From Owenweeksia hongkongensis DSM 17368 (lineage in GTDB: Bacteria; Bacteroidota; Bacteroidia; Flavobacteriales; Schleiferiaceae), in NCBI GenBank assembly GCA_945865885.1, contig CAMBEZ010000011.1:1-48490 (forward strand): a stretch of 48,490 nucleotides of DNA, written 5' to 3'. The number at the start of each line of letters is the position of its first letter. Positions within the stretch are counted from its first letter, which is position 1. Position numbers and translations under genes: made by a program. The notes under the pieces were generated by a model. The model did not search any database. It was not told the DNA's origin and saw only the letters and a list, made by a program, of their open reading frames with translations. Below, in pieces: positions 15,181 to 24,067 of the stretch.

Positions 15181-15184
15181 AGCC

Positions 15185-15976
15185 ATGGCCTACGCTTTCG
15201 TAAAGTACCACGGAACGGGCAATGATTTCGTGCTTTTGCACGATTTTGCTGCAGTTTTCCCCCACGACGATTCGTCGTTGGTGGCCAGAATGTGCAACCG
15301 CCATTTTGGCATAGGGGCGGACGGTTTGATGCTCCTGCGTCCGCCTGTTCGCGCCGGGCAGTCCTTCTCTTTACTTTATTTCAATGCCGACGGTAAATTG
15401 GGTTCGCTGTGCGGGAACGGTTCTAGATGCGCCGTGGCCTTAGCCAAAAGCTTGGGCTTGTTTTCCGGACACGCGGTCTCTTTTGAGGCGGCGGACGGCG
15501 AGCGTACCGCTTTTATGGAAGCCAACGGCACGGTTCGCATCCGCATGGCGGACGCCAGTTTACCTCAAGCCGAGCACGGTGGGTATTTTGTGGATACCGG
15601 TTCTCCGCATTGGGTAGGACTGGTGACCGATTTGGCGGATTATCCTGTCGTTTTAGAAGGAAAAAGAATCCGGAACGAGGTGTACGGGCCGTCCGGCGTC
15701 AATGCCAATTTTTTGGAGCAGGACCGCAACCACCGTTGGCACTTGCGCACCTACGAACGCGGTGTGGAGGACGAGACCCTCAGCTGCGGAACCGGGGCTA
15801 CGGCCGCCGCCTTGGTGTTGGCTTATTTGCACCCATCCAACGAAGCTTGGACCGAATTGCACACCCAAGGCGGGCTGCTCCGCGTTCGAGCGCAATCCGT
15901 ACGCGGGGGTTTTCAAGGAATTGAGTTGGAGGGTCCCGCGGAACTTGTTTTTTCCGGAACATGGCCTATCCTGTAA
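15185..15976 (+). CDS. dapF: Diaminopimelate epimerase
   Basis: This 263-residue enzyme converts LL- to meso-diaminopimelate, the lysine precursor and peptidoglycan cross-linking residue. Both active-site cysteines are present: Cys76 in LCGNGSRC and Cys201 in LSCGTGATA. The N-terminal KYHGTGNDFVL motif is also present. The length is typical. The last 16 nt overlap the GNAT gene, which in turn touches mltG. The three genes therefore form one operon led by a cell-wall precursor enzyme. Confidence 0.96.
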   Translation: MAYAFVKYHGTGNDFVLLHDFAAVFPHDDSSLVARMCNRHFGIGADGLMLLRPPVRAGQSFSLLYFNADGKLGSLCGNGSRCAVALAKSLGLFSGHAVSFEAADGERTAFMEANGTVRIRMADASLPQAEHGGYFVDTGSPHWVGLVTDLADYPVVLEGKRIRNEVYGPSGVNANFLEQDRNHRWHLRTYERGVEDETLSCGTGATAAALVLAYLHPSNEAWTELHTQGGLLRVRAQSVRGGFQGIELEGPAELVFSGTWPIL

Positions 15977-16500
15977 ACGGTTCCATTCGGCTGCGCCTGC
16001 CGGAACCCCGGGATTTGGCCCAAACCGTGGAATGGGAGAACAGTCCGGAGAATTGGTCTGTGAGTAACCGTACCACGCCGTACAGCGAAGATTTTTTGCG
16101 CCGGTATTTGGAGGAAGCCGGCAAAGACTTTTGGCAGGCTCTGCAAATTCGGTTCATCATCGAATGTGTAGAGACTGGAGCGGCCGTTGGAGCGGTGGAC
16201 GTTTTTGACGCACAACCGATACACCAACGGGCCGGCATTGGTATTTTGTTGAGCGAATCCGCACGTGGAAAAGGTTGGGCCTTAATGGCGTTGGAAGCGG
16301 TGCACGAGTGGGCTTTTCACCACGCATTACTGCGTCAAGTGCATGCGGAGATTCATGCCAATAATGCGGCCAGCATAGCGCTTTTTGAACGAGCCGGTTA
16401 CCGGTCTTCGGGCCAATTGAAGCAGTGGCACCGTACGCTAAAAGGCTTTGAGGATGTTGTGGTTTTCCAGTATTTTGCCCCCCCGTACGAACCCAAATAG
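15961..16500 (+). CDS. GNAT-family N-acetyltransferase (RimJ/RimL-like)
   Basis: This 179-residue acetyl-CoA-dependent acetyltransferase has the core features of the Acetyltransf_3 group. These are an N-terminal RLRLPEPRDL segment, the acetyl-CoA pyrophosphate loop SARGKGWALMAL, and the C-terminal NNAASIALFERAGYRSSG with its following aromatic tail. RimJ/L-like members acetylate ribosomal proteins, antibiotics or small amines, and the substrate cannot be told here. It overlaps dapF by 16 nt, and its stop shares its last base with the mltG GTG start. Translational coupling with two cell-wall genes is therefore likely. A wall-related substrate is speculation. Confidence 0.88.
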   Translation: MAYPVNGSIRLRLPEPRDLAQTVEWENSPENWSVSNRTTPYSEDFLRRYLEEAGKDFWQALQIRFIIECVETGAAVGAVDVFDAQPIHQRAGIGILLSESARGKGWALMALEAVHEWAFHHALLRQVHAEIHANNAASIALFERAGYRSSGQLKQWHRTLKGFEDVVVFQYFAPPYEPK

Positions 16501-17555
16501 TGAATAGAGACGCCATGAATTTATTTGGTATATCCAAGAAAACCGCCATCCTGTTCGGGGGAGGGCTGCTATTGGCTGCAGCCTTTGTGGGCGCTGTTCC
16601 GTTTTTCCCCAACGGCCCCCAGGAACCCACTTCGGTGCGCATTCCGCGAGGTGCTCCCTGGGAAGAAGCGGTGGATTCCATCCGCCCGACCTTGCGGTTC
16701 CCGGTTCTTTTTCGGTTGTGGTCGTCGCTCAAAAATCCTCCAGACTCGGTTCCCGGCGGACACTACGTACTGGAATCTAGTGAGGGCAGTCGGTCTTTGT
16801 ACGGTCGTATTGCCGGCGGTTGGGAAGATCCCGTGCGGATATCGTTCAACAGCGTGGATAATTTTGGTGTGTTGGCATCCAAGCTAGGCGTTCAATTGGA
16901 CGCGGATTCTGCTTCTTTTGACGCGGTCTTGCGGAGCGACTCCTTCTGGGTAACCAACGGAAACATTCCCCGAGCAGAGCGGTTGGCAGCCTTTGTGCCC
17001 AATTCCTTTGAGGTATACTGGTCTGCTGAGCCCGAGCAGGTTTTGGTGAAGTTACTGGAAGGCTATGAGGCGTTTTGGACCTCAGAACGGAAGACGCAAG
17101 CCCAAGCTCAGGGTTTAACCCTCGTGCAGGTGGCTACTTTGGCGTCCATTGTGCAGAAGGAAACGGCGAAAGGGGAGGAGATGCCGCGCGTAGCGGGTTT
17201 GTATTTGAACCGACTGCGTCAGGGCATCAAGCTGCAGTCTGATCCGACCGTCATTTATGCCTACCGGGCGTGGCGGCCGCAGACCAAGCCCGTGCGCCGG
17301 GTTTTGAACTACATGCTGCGCGCACCGGGCCCCTACAACACCTACCAAGTGATGGGGTTGCCCCCCGGGCCCATTGCGGTGCCAGAAATACAGGCGTTGC
17401 AAGCAGTACTGCAAGCAGAGAAGCATCGGTACTTGTACATGTGTGCTGATCCAGACCGTCCTGGTTTCCATCGGTTTGCGGTAACGGATGTGGCGCACGA
17501 AAAGAACCGATTGGACTACATCGCCTGGTTGAATCGGCGGAAGATTTACCGGTGA
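16500..17555 (+). CDS. mltG: Endolytic transglycosylase MltG
   Basis: This 351-residue inner-membrane enzyme cleaves nascent glycan strands and is thought to set their length. It has one N-terminal membrane helix (AILFGGGLLLAAAFVGAVPFF) and then a LysM-like region. The YceG catalytic domain contains LASIVQKETAKGEEM, where the conserved Glu sits. It also contains YLNRLRQGIKLQSDPTVIYA, PYNTYQVMGLPPGPI and FAVTDVAHEKN. The GTG at 16500 overlaps the GNAT stop, while ATG 16515 would shorten the protein by five residues; either is possible. It is the last gene of the dapF operon. Confidence 0.94.
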   Translation: MNRDAMNLFGISKKTAILFGGGLLLAAAFVGAVPFFPNGPQEPTSVRIPRGAPWEEAVDSIRPTLRFPVLFRLWSSLKNPPDSVPGGHYVLESSEGSRSLYGRIAGGWEDPVRISFNSVDNFGVLASKLGVQLDADSASFDAVLRSDSFWVTNGNIPRAERLAAFVPNSFEVYWSAEPEQVLVKLLEGYEAFWTSERKTQAQAQGLTLVQVATLASIVQKETAKGEEMPRVAGLYLNRLRQGIKLQSDPTVIYAYRAWRPQTKPVRRVLNYMLRAPGPYNTYQVMGLPPGPIAVPEIQALQAVLQAEKHRYLYMCADPDRPGFHRFAVTDVAHEKNRLDYIAWLNRRKIYR

Positions 17556-17695
17556 CGCCACGCGTTCACCGCTTGGGCCTTTAAGGTGAGGTTTTCCATG
17601 CGTAGGTAGGCACCAAAATTGAGCCAAGAATGCTGTACCTAATCCAGACCGCAAGGAGCAGACATTTTGGCATTACACCACGTTCGCGAGGCGCC

Positions 17696-17730
17696 AAAAA
17701 GACAGAGCCCCTCCGAGGAGGGGCTCTGTC
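17696..17730 (-). terminator. Intrinsic terminator of the T9SS MAM-module giant
   Basis: A perfect 13-bp stem, GACAGAGCCCCTC (17701-17713) with GAGGGGCTCTGTC (17718-17730), encloses a CGAG loop. On the minus strand it is followed by five T residues, 21 nt after the stop at 17752. It also separates the convergent mltG operon. Confidence 0.88.
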
Positions 17731-17751
17731 GCACAAAAAACAGTCCAGCCC

Positions 17752-20700
17752 TTAGTGCTGCACCACAAAGCGACGCGTCACTTGCTGCCCGCCGTAGTCC
17801 ACGGTGATCACGTACATGCCGGATGACCAAAGAGAAGTGTTGAACCGGAATAGATTCAAACCGACGTCCGCAGACAGGTCTTCTTCCGCCAGAACTTGAC
17901 CTTGAAGATTCGTTACGCGAATTTTGACGGCACCCCCGGTGGAAGTGTTGAACGAAAGGGTAGCTTCGTCCCGCGCTGGATTCGGAACAATCTCGCCCGT
18001 GAATACTCCGGGAGCATCGTATTCCTCACGCCCAATACCAATGATGTCTGCCGGTGTGCCCGCAGGAGCTTCGTTCAAACAAAATTCATCAATGGCCCAA
18101 CCCTCTTTCTCCAAAGTGTAGTCAGACCCGTAGCGGAAACGGAAGATCAACTTACCGGCGTTCTCTGCGGTGAAGCGAATTTGGGCCGAATCCCAGCCAC
18201 CGGTTTCACCGGACCAGCCCGGCCGAACCAAGTCCAAGGAGGTTACGTGTGCGGTGTTGTACCAACGTCCGTTGACCAATACGTTGCCCAAGGTGTACCA
18301 CGTAATGCCGCCGTCGTAGGACCAATCGACAGAACCTCCGTCGTGGTACAATTCAGAATACATGTGGTGCTTGAACTCCATGGTGTAGACCTTGTTGCTG
18401 TCCAACAAGAAGAAGGGAGTGTGGAGCGCACTTTGGGTCATGTTGTCGTAGGGACCGGACAACTTGGTAATCCACGCCTTGGTGCCGTTGCTGGCTGCGT
18501 TGATGACGGTTTTGTTGGGCGTTCCAAATTCCCAATCGTGCGGCAAGTCTTTATTTTTGTAGTGGAGGCCCAACCAAGCTGGAGTTGCAGGATTTTCAAA
18601 ATCGTTGCAATACCCACTGGTGGCGGTGATGGCCACTTCGTCCAGTGTAGTGAACGACCTGCACAAAAGGTCATCCGTGGTCAGGTTGTCTTGCTTGTTG
18701 TTGGGACGCGAAGTTTCAACACAGATGTTGTAGGTGCCGGCACCGCTGTTGACCCAAACTTGGTCAAACTCGAACCAACGCGTGGCTCCGCGAAGCAACG
18801 GGGGAGTGAATGCAACGGTCTCGTAAGAACTCCATGCGCCTCCATTCACCTGGTACCGAACGCGGCAGGAATCCAACTTCTTGGCGCCAGTGTTTTGCAA
18901 ACGAACCTTGATGTGGGAGGTGTCTCCCGGGATGATCAAGTATTCGCGCGTGTCCACAACAATGGGTGCTGCTGAGTTTTGCGGCGGTACGTACAATTCA
19001 AAATCGTCGATGGCCCATCCTTTGCCTGTTCCGGAGGCTCCGGTTGCCATCCGGAAACGCAGACGCAATGGATTGGTATTGCCATTCCAAATGTTCAACG
19101 GAATGCTGGAAGAAATCCATTGGTTTCCGGTGGTACCGGACCAGCCCGGTCCGTTGAGGGACGTCAGTGCCGGGACGCCGTACTGGCTGCCGTACCAATT
19201 CACACCCACGTTTACAGAACTGTTGCCCAATAAGTTCCAAGTATTGTTGTTGAAGAACTCTACGCAACCGCCGTCGCCCGCGGCAAAATCAAAGAATTGC
19301 TTGAAGCGCAACTCGGCACCCACGATGGTGTCGAAGTTTTTCAGGGTAGGAACACGAAGAACCTCGTTCCGTGCGGGGTGGTAGTTTTCCTTCAGACCCG
19401 TAACCCACGCATTGGTTCCAGAGGCTGCGCCGGTAAATGCGCCGCCTTTTTGTGGGGTTCCAAATTCCCACATTTGCATGGAGGTTGCTGCCGTGTTGGT
19501 AGGACCTACCGTAATACCGTTGGCTTGCGCAAAGAAGCCCATTTGGTCGCCGGCACAGCCCTCAAAGTTGATGGGGCCGAAGGGAATGTTGAAGTCTGTG
19601 GTGCCCGCCGTAATTCGCTTGGCCGTATCGTTGAAGGCGTAGGCGTCTCCCACCTGGGTAGTCCAAGCTTTCAACTGAAAATCACCTGAGTAGTAGGTGG
19701 GACCTACCGGCAAGGTGAAGTTTGCGGTGCCGCCAGCAGGAATCGGTCCCGCAAAGGTTGCGGTGTAGGTTGCCGTGTTAGCAGGAGTACACAAGTCGCG
19801 CACGACGTACGAAACGGGAATGTTTGTTGCCGCCGAAGTACCGTAATTGCGCAAGACCAAAACCGGAGCAATGGAAGGGGTTTGCACGGCGGTGGAATTC
19901 GCAGGAGTGCTTACTTGGGCAACACCCACGTCGTTAGCAGCCCGGTTGTATATGGTGAAGTTGTCAAAGGCAATGTCTGCCAGTACACCGGCGTTGTTTT
20001 TCTTCGTGGTCAAACGAAGTTTTACCACTTTGTTGTTGTACGCACTCAAATTGACCGAGAAAAACTTCCAATCCTGAGTAGCATCCGTGTGCTGGGCAGG
20101 TGCAACGGATAGGGCACTGTTGGGTACGTTGGTCCAAACGTTGGAGTTCACGTCCACTACTTGCAATCCCACGGAATTGATGTCCGCACCGTTCATGTGG
20201 TACCAAAATTCCAATGTCGCATTGGGCATGCCGCCCAAGTTGATGCAGCGCGTGGACTGCCACAAAGCAGTAGGTGAGTTGGAGCCAAAAGAAGCTTCGG
20301 AGTACAGGTAATTACCCGTTCTTCCAAAGCCAAAGCGAGGCCCGGTGGTTGCAGTTGTGGTTAGGCCGGACTCCACCATAAAGGCGTACTCCCCACTGTT
20401 TGATGCCGGTATGGAAGACCATTCCGTGGTGCCAAACGTACCTGGGTTTAAGGCCGTGCCGTTGCCAGGGTTCCATCCGGCTCCCTCAAACGTAAGTCGA
20501 TGAGGGAAGGTTGCCAGAGGAGCAAAATGATCGATGGTACGCGGGCCAATGGTGTCGTTATCAACCTTATTGTCGTTGGCGGCGTCCACAAACACTTTGA
20601 GTGTGTACGTGGCATACGCAGACAAGTTTGCCTTGGGAACGAAGTTGTAGAAGGCGGTATCTCCCAAATTCAACGTTTTGTTGATGGTGTCTCGGAAAAC

Positions 20701-22611
20701 AACTGGAGGGTTGGTGCCTTGACGTACTACAAAACCAACAGGAATTCGCAGGATGGGCGAAAATCCGTTGTTTCGAACTTGGATCCGCACCACTTCTTGG
20801 TTGGTGTACGAACAGAAACCATTCTGAGGTTTGTTGAAAGCCAAGACCTCCATTTCCACTGGGTTTGGCTCGTAAATCTTGAGGTCATCGATTGAGATGT
20901 CACCCAAGTCTTGGGCAGCAGATCCGGCTTTAGTGGCACGAAAACGGATGCGGATGTTTCGGTTTTTGTAGGCCGTTAAATTCACAACGGCCTTTTTCCA
21001 AGGGGCCGTTGAGGCGGTTTGCTGCGCTCCAGTTAACGTAAATACTCCCAACACCCAATCTGGGTTGGCGTTGGTTAGCGAACTGTTGGTGTCCACGTCC
21101 ACAATTAGGTTGCCCATATTGGCACCAAACATGTGGTAGTAAAACTGCAGTGCAACGTTTTGCATTCCAGATAGTTTCAAGCACGGAGTAATCAGCGCTG
21201 TGGAAGCACCCGAGGTACCTTGTGACGCTTCGGTATACAAATACTTACCGTTGCCTGTGGTGTTGTCTCCGGCAGGGCCTGTATTGAATGTGCCCGTGGG
21301 ACCGTTGCGAATGGACCACGCAAATCCGGTTTGGTTTTGTAGTGGATTCACGGTCCAGTTTCGTCCTGCTGGCGGATTGCCAACGGGGAATATTCCTCGG
21401 TGCGTCGTTCCGGTAGCTCCAACGCCACTGCCGGCAAGCCAGGAAATGTTGTCAAAAGTTTCCGTCCAAGGGAACGTGGTGATAACGTTCGGAAACGAGT
21501 TGGGCAATGTGGTTCCGCAAACCAAAGGGGGAGACGGATTGCGCCAGAAAGTGTAGAAGTTTGGGTTGGTAGAAAGACCGGGAACGCGCGTTTTGTTCAT
21601 GCACGAGGTGCAATCGAAAATCTCCAAATACCAATCAATGGTATCCCCAACATTCAAGCCGGTAAAGGTGTAGGAAAAGTTAGAAGAGTCCGGACATGCA
21701 GCCAGATTTACCGGGGTCATGTTCAAATTCTGCCAACCGTTGTTGTTCTTGTTGTAGAACAAAACAACACTGTCTACCCCGGAGGTAATTCCTTGAGTTT
21801 TGGGGTCACGAGCACGCAATATGATGCTTTCGTTTACAAAGTACCGCGCTCCAATGGGTTGACTACCGCCCGGAATGTTGAACTTAAAGGACGGAGCTTG
21901 CAGTTCGCAGGGTGCTGCTTCCACTTTGACGTTGTCCACAAACCAACCGGCCGGGTCAGCTTGGCCTTGGGGGGTACGGTATTCCAGGATGAATCGGATT
22001 TTGCACTGGGCAAAACCGTTGCCCGTTCCAGCAGGACCTCCGCCCAACAGACTGCTCAGGTTAAACGTCTCTTGCACCCACCACGACGGCAGCGGCGCCG
22101 TTCCGGCACCGGTCAAAGTCAACCCCCCCCAGTAGTTAGCGGCGGAGGGATTTGGGTAGGAAATCTCGTTGAAATACGGACTGGTGGCGTTGAAGTTGGA
22201 GGATGGGCCCTGGTAGTGCGGTGCTCCCAATCGCGTCCAAGTGGCTCCGTTGTTGTTGGAGACCATGATGTAGGCCTGTTGTCCGTAGTGAACCTTACAA
22301 ATTTGGTCAAAGGTCATGCGAACAAACACGTTGCCCAAGGTGGAAAACGTATTGGTTTCAAAAATGATCGAATCAAACGGTACCACTTTGGCGTGGTACG
22401 ATTTTCCAGGACTCACGAACAGCGCCGTGGTGTCGTTCCAGTAAGGCACGGTGGTGCTGGGCGTGGTGTGGAACGTAGTGACACTGTCGGGACCCGACGG
22501 TGCGTCAAATCGTTCGCGAAATTTTACGCTGACCAAGGGTGATTGCGCGTAGGCAGCCAGGCTTGCAAGAAGCAATAAGCCTGAAAATAAGGGACGGAGA
22601 GTTCCTTTCAT
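17752..22611 (-). CDS. Giant T9SS-secreted protein with repeated MAM-like modules
   Basis: This predicted cell-surface or secreted protein has about 1619 residues. It starts at ATG 22611 with a signal peptide (PLFSGLLLLASLAAYAQS). It ends in a type A T9SS sorting domain of about 85 residues (IVPNPARDEATLSF ... GMYVITVDYGGQQVTRRFVV). In between I see about five jelly-roll/MAM-like modules. Each begins with an FE-G or F(D/E)N type strand and ends with DDLKIYE, DNFTIYN, DDFELYV or DEFCLNE. They are separated by CARDB-like adhesion linkers such as VLRNYGTSAATNIPVSYVVRD. No protease or glycosidase motif was found. The shared phrases 'GKYLYTEAS' and 'GNYLYSEAS' mark internal duplication. An adhesin or structural surface protein is the best inference. 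The region is monocistronic, with its own promoter box and terminator. Confidence 0.85.
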   Translation of the reverse strand: MKGTLRPLFSGLLLLASLAAYAQSPLVSVKFRERFDAPSGPDSVTTFHTTPSTTVPYWNDTTALFVSPGKSYHAKVVPFDSIIFETNTFSTLGNVFVRMTFDQICKVHYGQQAYIMVSNNNGATWTRLGAPHYQGPSSNFNATSPYFNEISYPNPSAANYWGGLTLTGAGTAPLPSWWVQETFNLSSLLGGGPAGTGNGFAQCKIRFILEYRTPQGQADPAGWFVDNVKVEAAPCELQAPSFKFNIPGGSQPIGARYFVNESIILRARDPKTQGITSGVDSVVLFYNKNNNGWQNLNMTPVNLAACPDSSNFSYTFTGLNVGDTIDWYLEIFDCTSCMNKTRVPGLSTNPNFYTFWRNPSPPLVCGTTLPNSFPNVITTFPWTETFDNISWLAGSGVGATGTTHRGIFPVGNPPAGRNWTVNPLQNQTGFAWSIRNGPTGTFNTGPAGDNTTGNGKYLYTEASQGTSGASTALITPCLKLSGMQNVALQFYYHMFGANMGNLIVDVDTNSSLTNANPDWVLGVFTLTGAQQTASTAPWKKAVVNLTAYKNRNIRIRFRATKAGSAAQDLGDISIDDLKIYEPNPVEMEVLAFNKPQNGFCSYTNQEVVRIQVRNNGFSPILRIPVGFVVRQGTNPPVVFRDTINKTLNLGDTAFYNFVPKANLSAYATYTLKVFVDAANDNKVDNDTIGPRTIDHFAPLATFPHRLTFEGAGWNPGNGTALNPGTFGTTEWSSIPASNSGEYAFMVESGLTTTATTGPRFGFGRTGNYLYSEASFGSNSPTALWQSTRCINLGGMPNATLEFWYHMNGADINSVGLQVVDVNSNVWTNVPNSALSVAPAQHTDATQDWKFFSVNLSAYNNKVVKLRLTTKKNNAGVLADIAFDNFTIYNRAANDVGVAQVSTPANSTAVQTPSIAPVLVLRNYGTSAATNIPVSYVVRDLCTPANTATYTATFAGPIPAGGTANFTLPVGPTYYSGDFQLKAWTTQVGDAYAFNDTAKRITAGTTDFNIPFGPINFEGCAGDQMGFFAQANGITVGPTNTAATSMQMWEFGTPQKGGAFTGAASGTNAWVTGLKENYHPARNEVLRVPTLKNFDTIVGAELRFKQFFDFAAGDGGCVEFFNNNTWNLLGNSSVNVGVNWYGSQYGVPALTSLNGPGWSGTTGNQWISSSIPLNIWNGNTNPLRLRFRMATGASGTGKGWAIDDFELYVPPQNSAAPIVVDTREYLIIPGDTSHIKVRLQNTGAKKLDSCRVRYQVNGGAWSSYETVAFTPPLLRGATRWFEFDQVWVNSGAGTYNICVETSRPNNKQDNLTTDDLLCRSFTTLDEVAITATSGYCNDFENPATPAWLGLHYKNKDLPHDWEFGTPNKTVINAASNGTKAWITKLSGPYDNMTQSALHTPFFLLDSNKVYTMEFKHHMYSELYHDGGSVDWSYDGGITWYTLGNVLVNGRWYNTAHVTSLDLVRPGWSGETGGWDSAQIRFTAENAGKLIFRFRYGSDYTLEKEGWAIDEFCLNEAPAGTPADIIGIGREEYDAPGVFTGEIVPNPARDEATLSFNTSTGGAVKIRVTNLQGQVLAEEDLSADVGLNLFRFNTSLWSSGMYVITVDYGGQQVTRRFVVQH

Positions 22612-22648
22612 GGGATAAAGTTTCGTCTTTGCAGAATACCGCATCCAA

Positions 22649-22656
22649 CAAATATA
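22649..22656 (-). promoter_or_regulatory. -7 box of the T9SS MAM-module gene
   Basis: The minus strand reads TATATTTG, an exact TAnnTTTG, 37 nt before ATG 22611. This leaves a leader of about 30 nt. Confidence 0.45.
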
Positions 22657-22667
22657 AGATTTATAGA

Positions 22668-22684
22668 GAAACGCGTTGCGTTTC
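22668..22684 (-). terminator. Weak hairpin after the FAH-family gene
   Basis: GAAACGC and GCGTTTC pair over 7 bp around a 3-nt loop, 10 nt beyond the stop of the minus-strand FAH gene. There is no good T-tract, so it is a weak candidate for ending the E2 operon. Confidence 0.3.
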
Positions 22685-22693
22685 AGCGCCTTT

Positions 22694-23302
22694 TTAGCGC
22701 ACGTTCACGGAGAAAACGCGGTCGTCGGCCAAAAAGCCTTCGAGGTGATCGCCGGGAACTACCGGGCCAACACCAGCCGGCGTGCCCGTAAAGATCAAAT
22801 CCCCTGTTTTGAGGGTAAAATACCGACTCAGGTGCGCAATGATTTGTGCAGGTGAGTGAATCATGTCCCGCACACGGCCAAGCTGAACCGATTGGCCATT
22901 TTTGAGCAAGGAAAATTCGAGGTCCGAACCGTCCAAAACATCCGGGGATTTCCATGCGCCCACCACAGCACTGCCGTCGAATCCCTTGGCTTTTTCCCAA
23001 GGTAGTCCCTTGCTTTTCAGTTCCGACTGCAGGTCGCGCGCCGTAAAGTCTAATCCGACGGTCACGGCGTCAATGTACTTGTGGGCAAAACGCGGTTCGA
23101 TGTGTTTCCCTACTTTCCCAATGCGCAAAACAACCTCCAACTCGTGGTGGATGTCTTGACTGAACGATGGAACCACGAAGGGAAGGTTTTTGCCCAAAAG
23201 AGCCGAGTCTGGTTTGCAAAAGACGACGGGCTCCTCCGGGACAGCGTTGCCCAATTCTGCCGCGTGGGCAGCGTAGTTGCGTCCGATGCACAGGATTTTC
23301 AT
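22694..23302 (-). CDS. Fumarylacetoacetate hydrolase-family protein (acylpyruvase-like)
   Basis: This 202-residue protein has the FAH fold, whose members hydrolyse or decarboxylate acylpyruvates, oxaloacetate or related diketones with a divalent metal. The metal-binding acidic residues are visible in HHELEVVLRIGK and VGLDFTARDLQ. KGFDGSAVVG and the C-terminal DLIFTGTPAGVGPV loop are diagnostic. The short length fits the acylpyruvase / oxaloacetate tautomerase subgroup. The start overlaps the exonuclease stop by 4 nt. It is the third gene of an operon with an E2 acyltransferase, so a link to 2-oxoacid metabolism is plausible but unproven. Confidence 0.92.
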   Translation of the reverse strand: MKILCIGRNYAAHAAELGNAVPEEPVVFCKPDSALLGKNLPFVVPSFSQDIHHELEVVLRIGKVGKHIEPRFAHKYIDAVTVGLDFTARDLQSELKSKGLPWEKAKGFDGSAVVGAWKSPDVLDGSDLEFSLLKNGQSVQLGRVRDMIHSPAQIIAHLSRYFTLKTGDLIFTGTPAGVGPVVPGDHLEGFLADDRVFSVNVR

Positions 23303-24066
23303 CGCATGGACTGGCGAATTTGGGCCAATGCTTTTTTGGTGTACAAGGGGAAGTCGGCGTTCATGACCCAGCTGTAGTAGCCGTTGTCGTTCAACAGAAT
23401 TTCGCGCACGCGTCTGCCTTTGTGCTTGCCAAAAGTGAAGATCTCCTGGCCTTCGGCGTCAAAAGCGATGAAGCCGGCAAAGTCAACCACTTTTTGACGA
23501 TTGCTGTATTCCGCTAAAAAGCGAACGTCGTTTTCCAATTGCTCCGGATAGCGATCCAGTTGTGCTTCCAAAACCTCAAGGGTAGCCAAGACGTCCGCTT
23601 CCGCCGTGTGGGCATTTTCCAATGGTTTTCCGCAGTAAAACTTATACGCAGCGCTGAGCGTGCGCTCTTCCAAACGGTGAAAAATGTTTTGCACGTCGAT
23701 GGCCAATCTGCCTTGAAAATCAAAATCAACGTTGGCCCGGAGCATTTCCTCCGCCAAAAGGGGAATGTCGAATTTATTGGAATTGAATCCGGCCAAATCG
23801 CATCCGTCCAAGTAGTCGCCAACTTCTTTGGCGATGTCTGCGAAAGGAGGGCAATCGGCCACCATTTCGTCCGTGATGCCATGAATCGCGGAAGCTCCAG
23901 CGGGAATGGGTCGGCCGGGGTTGACGCGCCAAACTTTGGAGCGGCGCTCGTTGTCCGGCATGACCTTCACGATGCACAACTCCACAATACGGTCGTGCAC
24001 CACTTGGATGCCGGTGGTCTCCAAGTCAAAAACACAGAGGGGGCGCTCCAGGCGCAGAACAGCCAC
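23299..24066 (-). CDS. DnaQ-like 3'-5' exonuclease with ExoX-type C-terminal module
   Basis: This 255-residue DEDDh exonuclease resembles the epsilon subunit of DNA polymerase III. Exo I is FDLETTGI, Exo II falls in LAGFNSNKFDIPLL, and Exo III is HTAEADVLATLEVL with the active-site His and Asp. The last ~50 residues (FTFGKHKGRRVREI ... YYSWVMNADF) match the small GKHKG module found at the end of exonuclease X-like proteins. The GTG start at 24066 lies 1 nt after the E2 stop, and the end overlaps the FAH gene by 4 nt. DNA repair or proofreading is likely; the substrate is unknown. Confidence 0.9.
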   Translation of the reverse strand: MAVLRLERPLCVFDLETTGIQVVHDRIVELCIVKVMPDNERRSKVWRVNPGRPIPAGASAIHGITDEMVADCPPFADIAKEVGDYLDGCDLAGFNSNKFDIPLLAEEMLRANVDFDFQGRLAIDVQNIFHRLEERTLSAAYKFYCGKPLENAHTAEADVLATLEVLEAQLDRYPEQLENDVRFLAEYSNRQKVVDFAGFIAFDAEGQEIFTFGKHKGRRVREILLNDNGYYSWVMNADFPLYTKKALAQIRQSMR

Positions 24067-24067
24067 G

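Noticed and set aside
14261-15181. A 306-codon plus-strand frame over the DegP gene
   Set aside because: It lies antisense to an intact HtrA protease with all catalytic motifs and has no family features.
21400-22542. A 380-codon plus-strand frame antisense to the MAM-module giant
   Set aside because: Same reason: a shadow of a long coding region whose own strand shows a signal peptide and a sorting domain.
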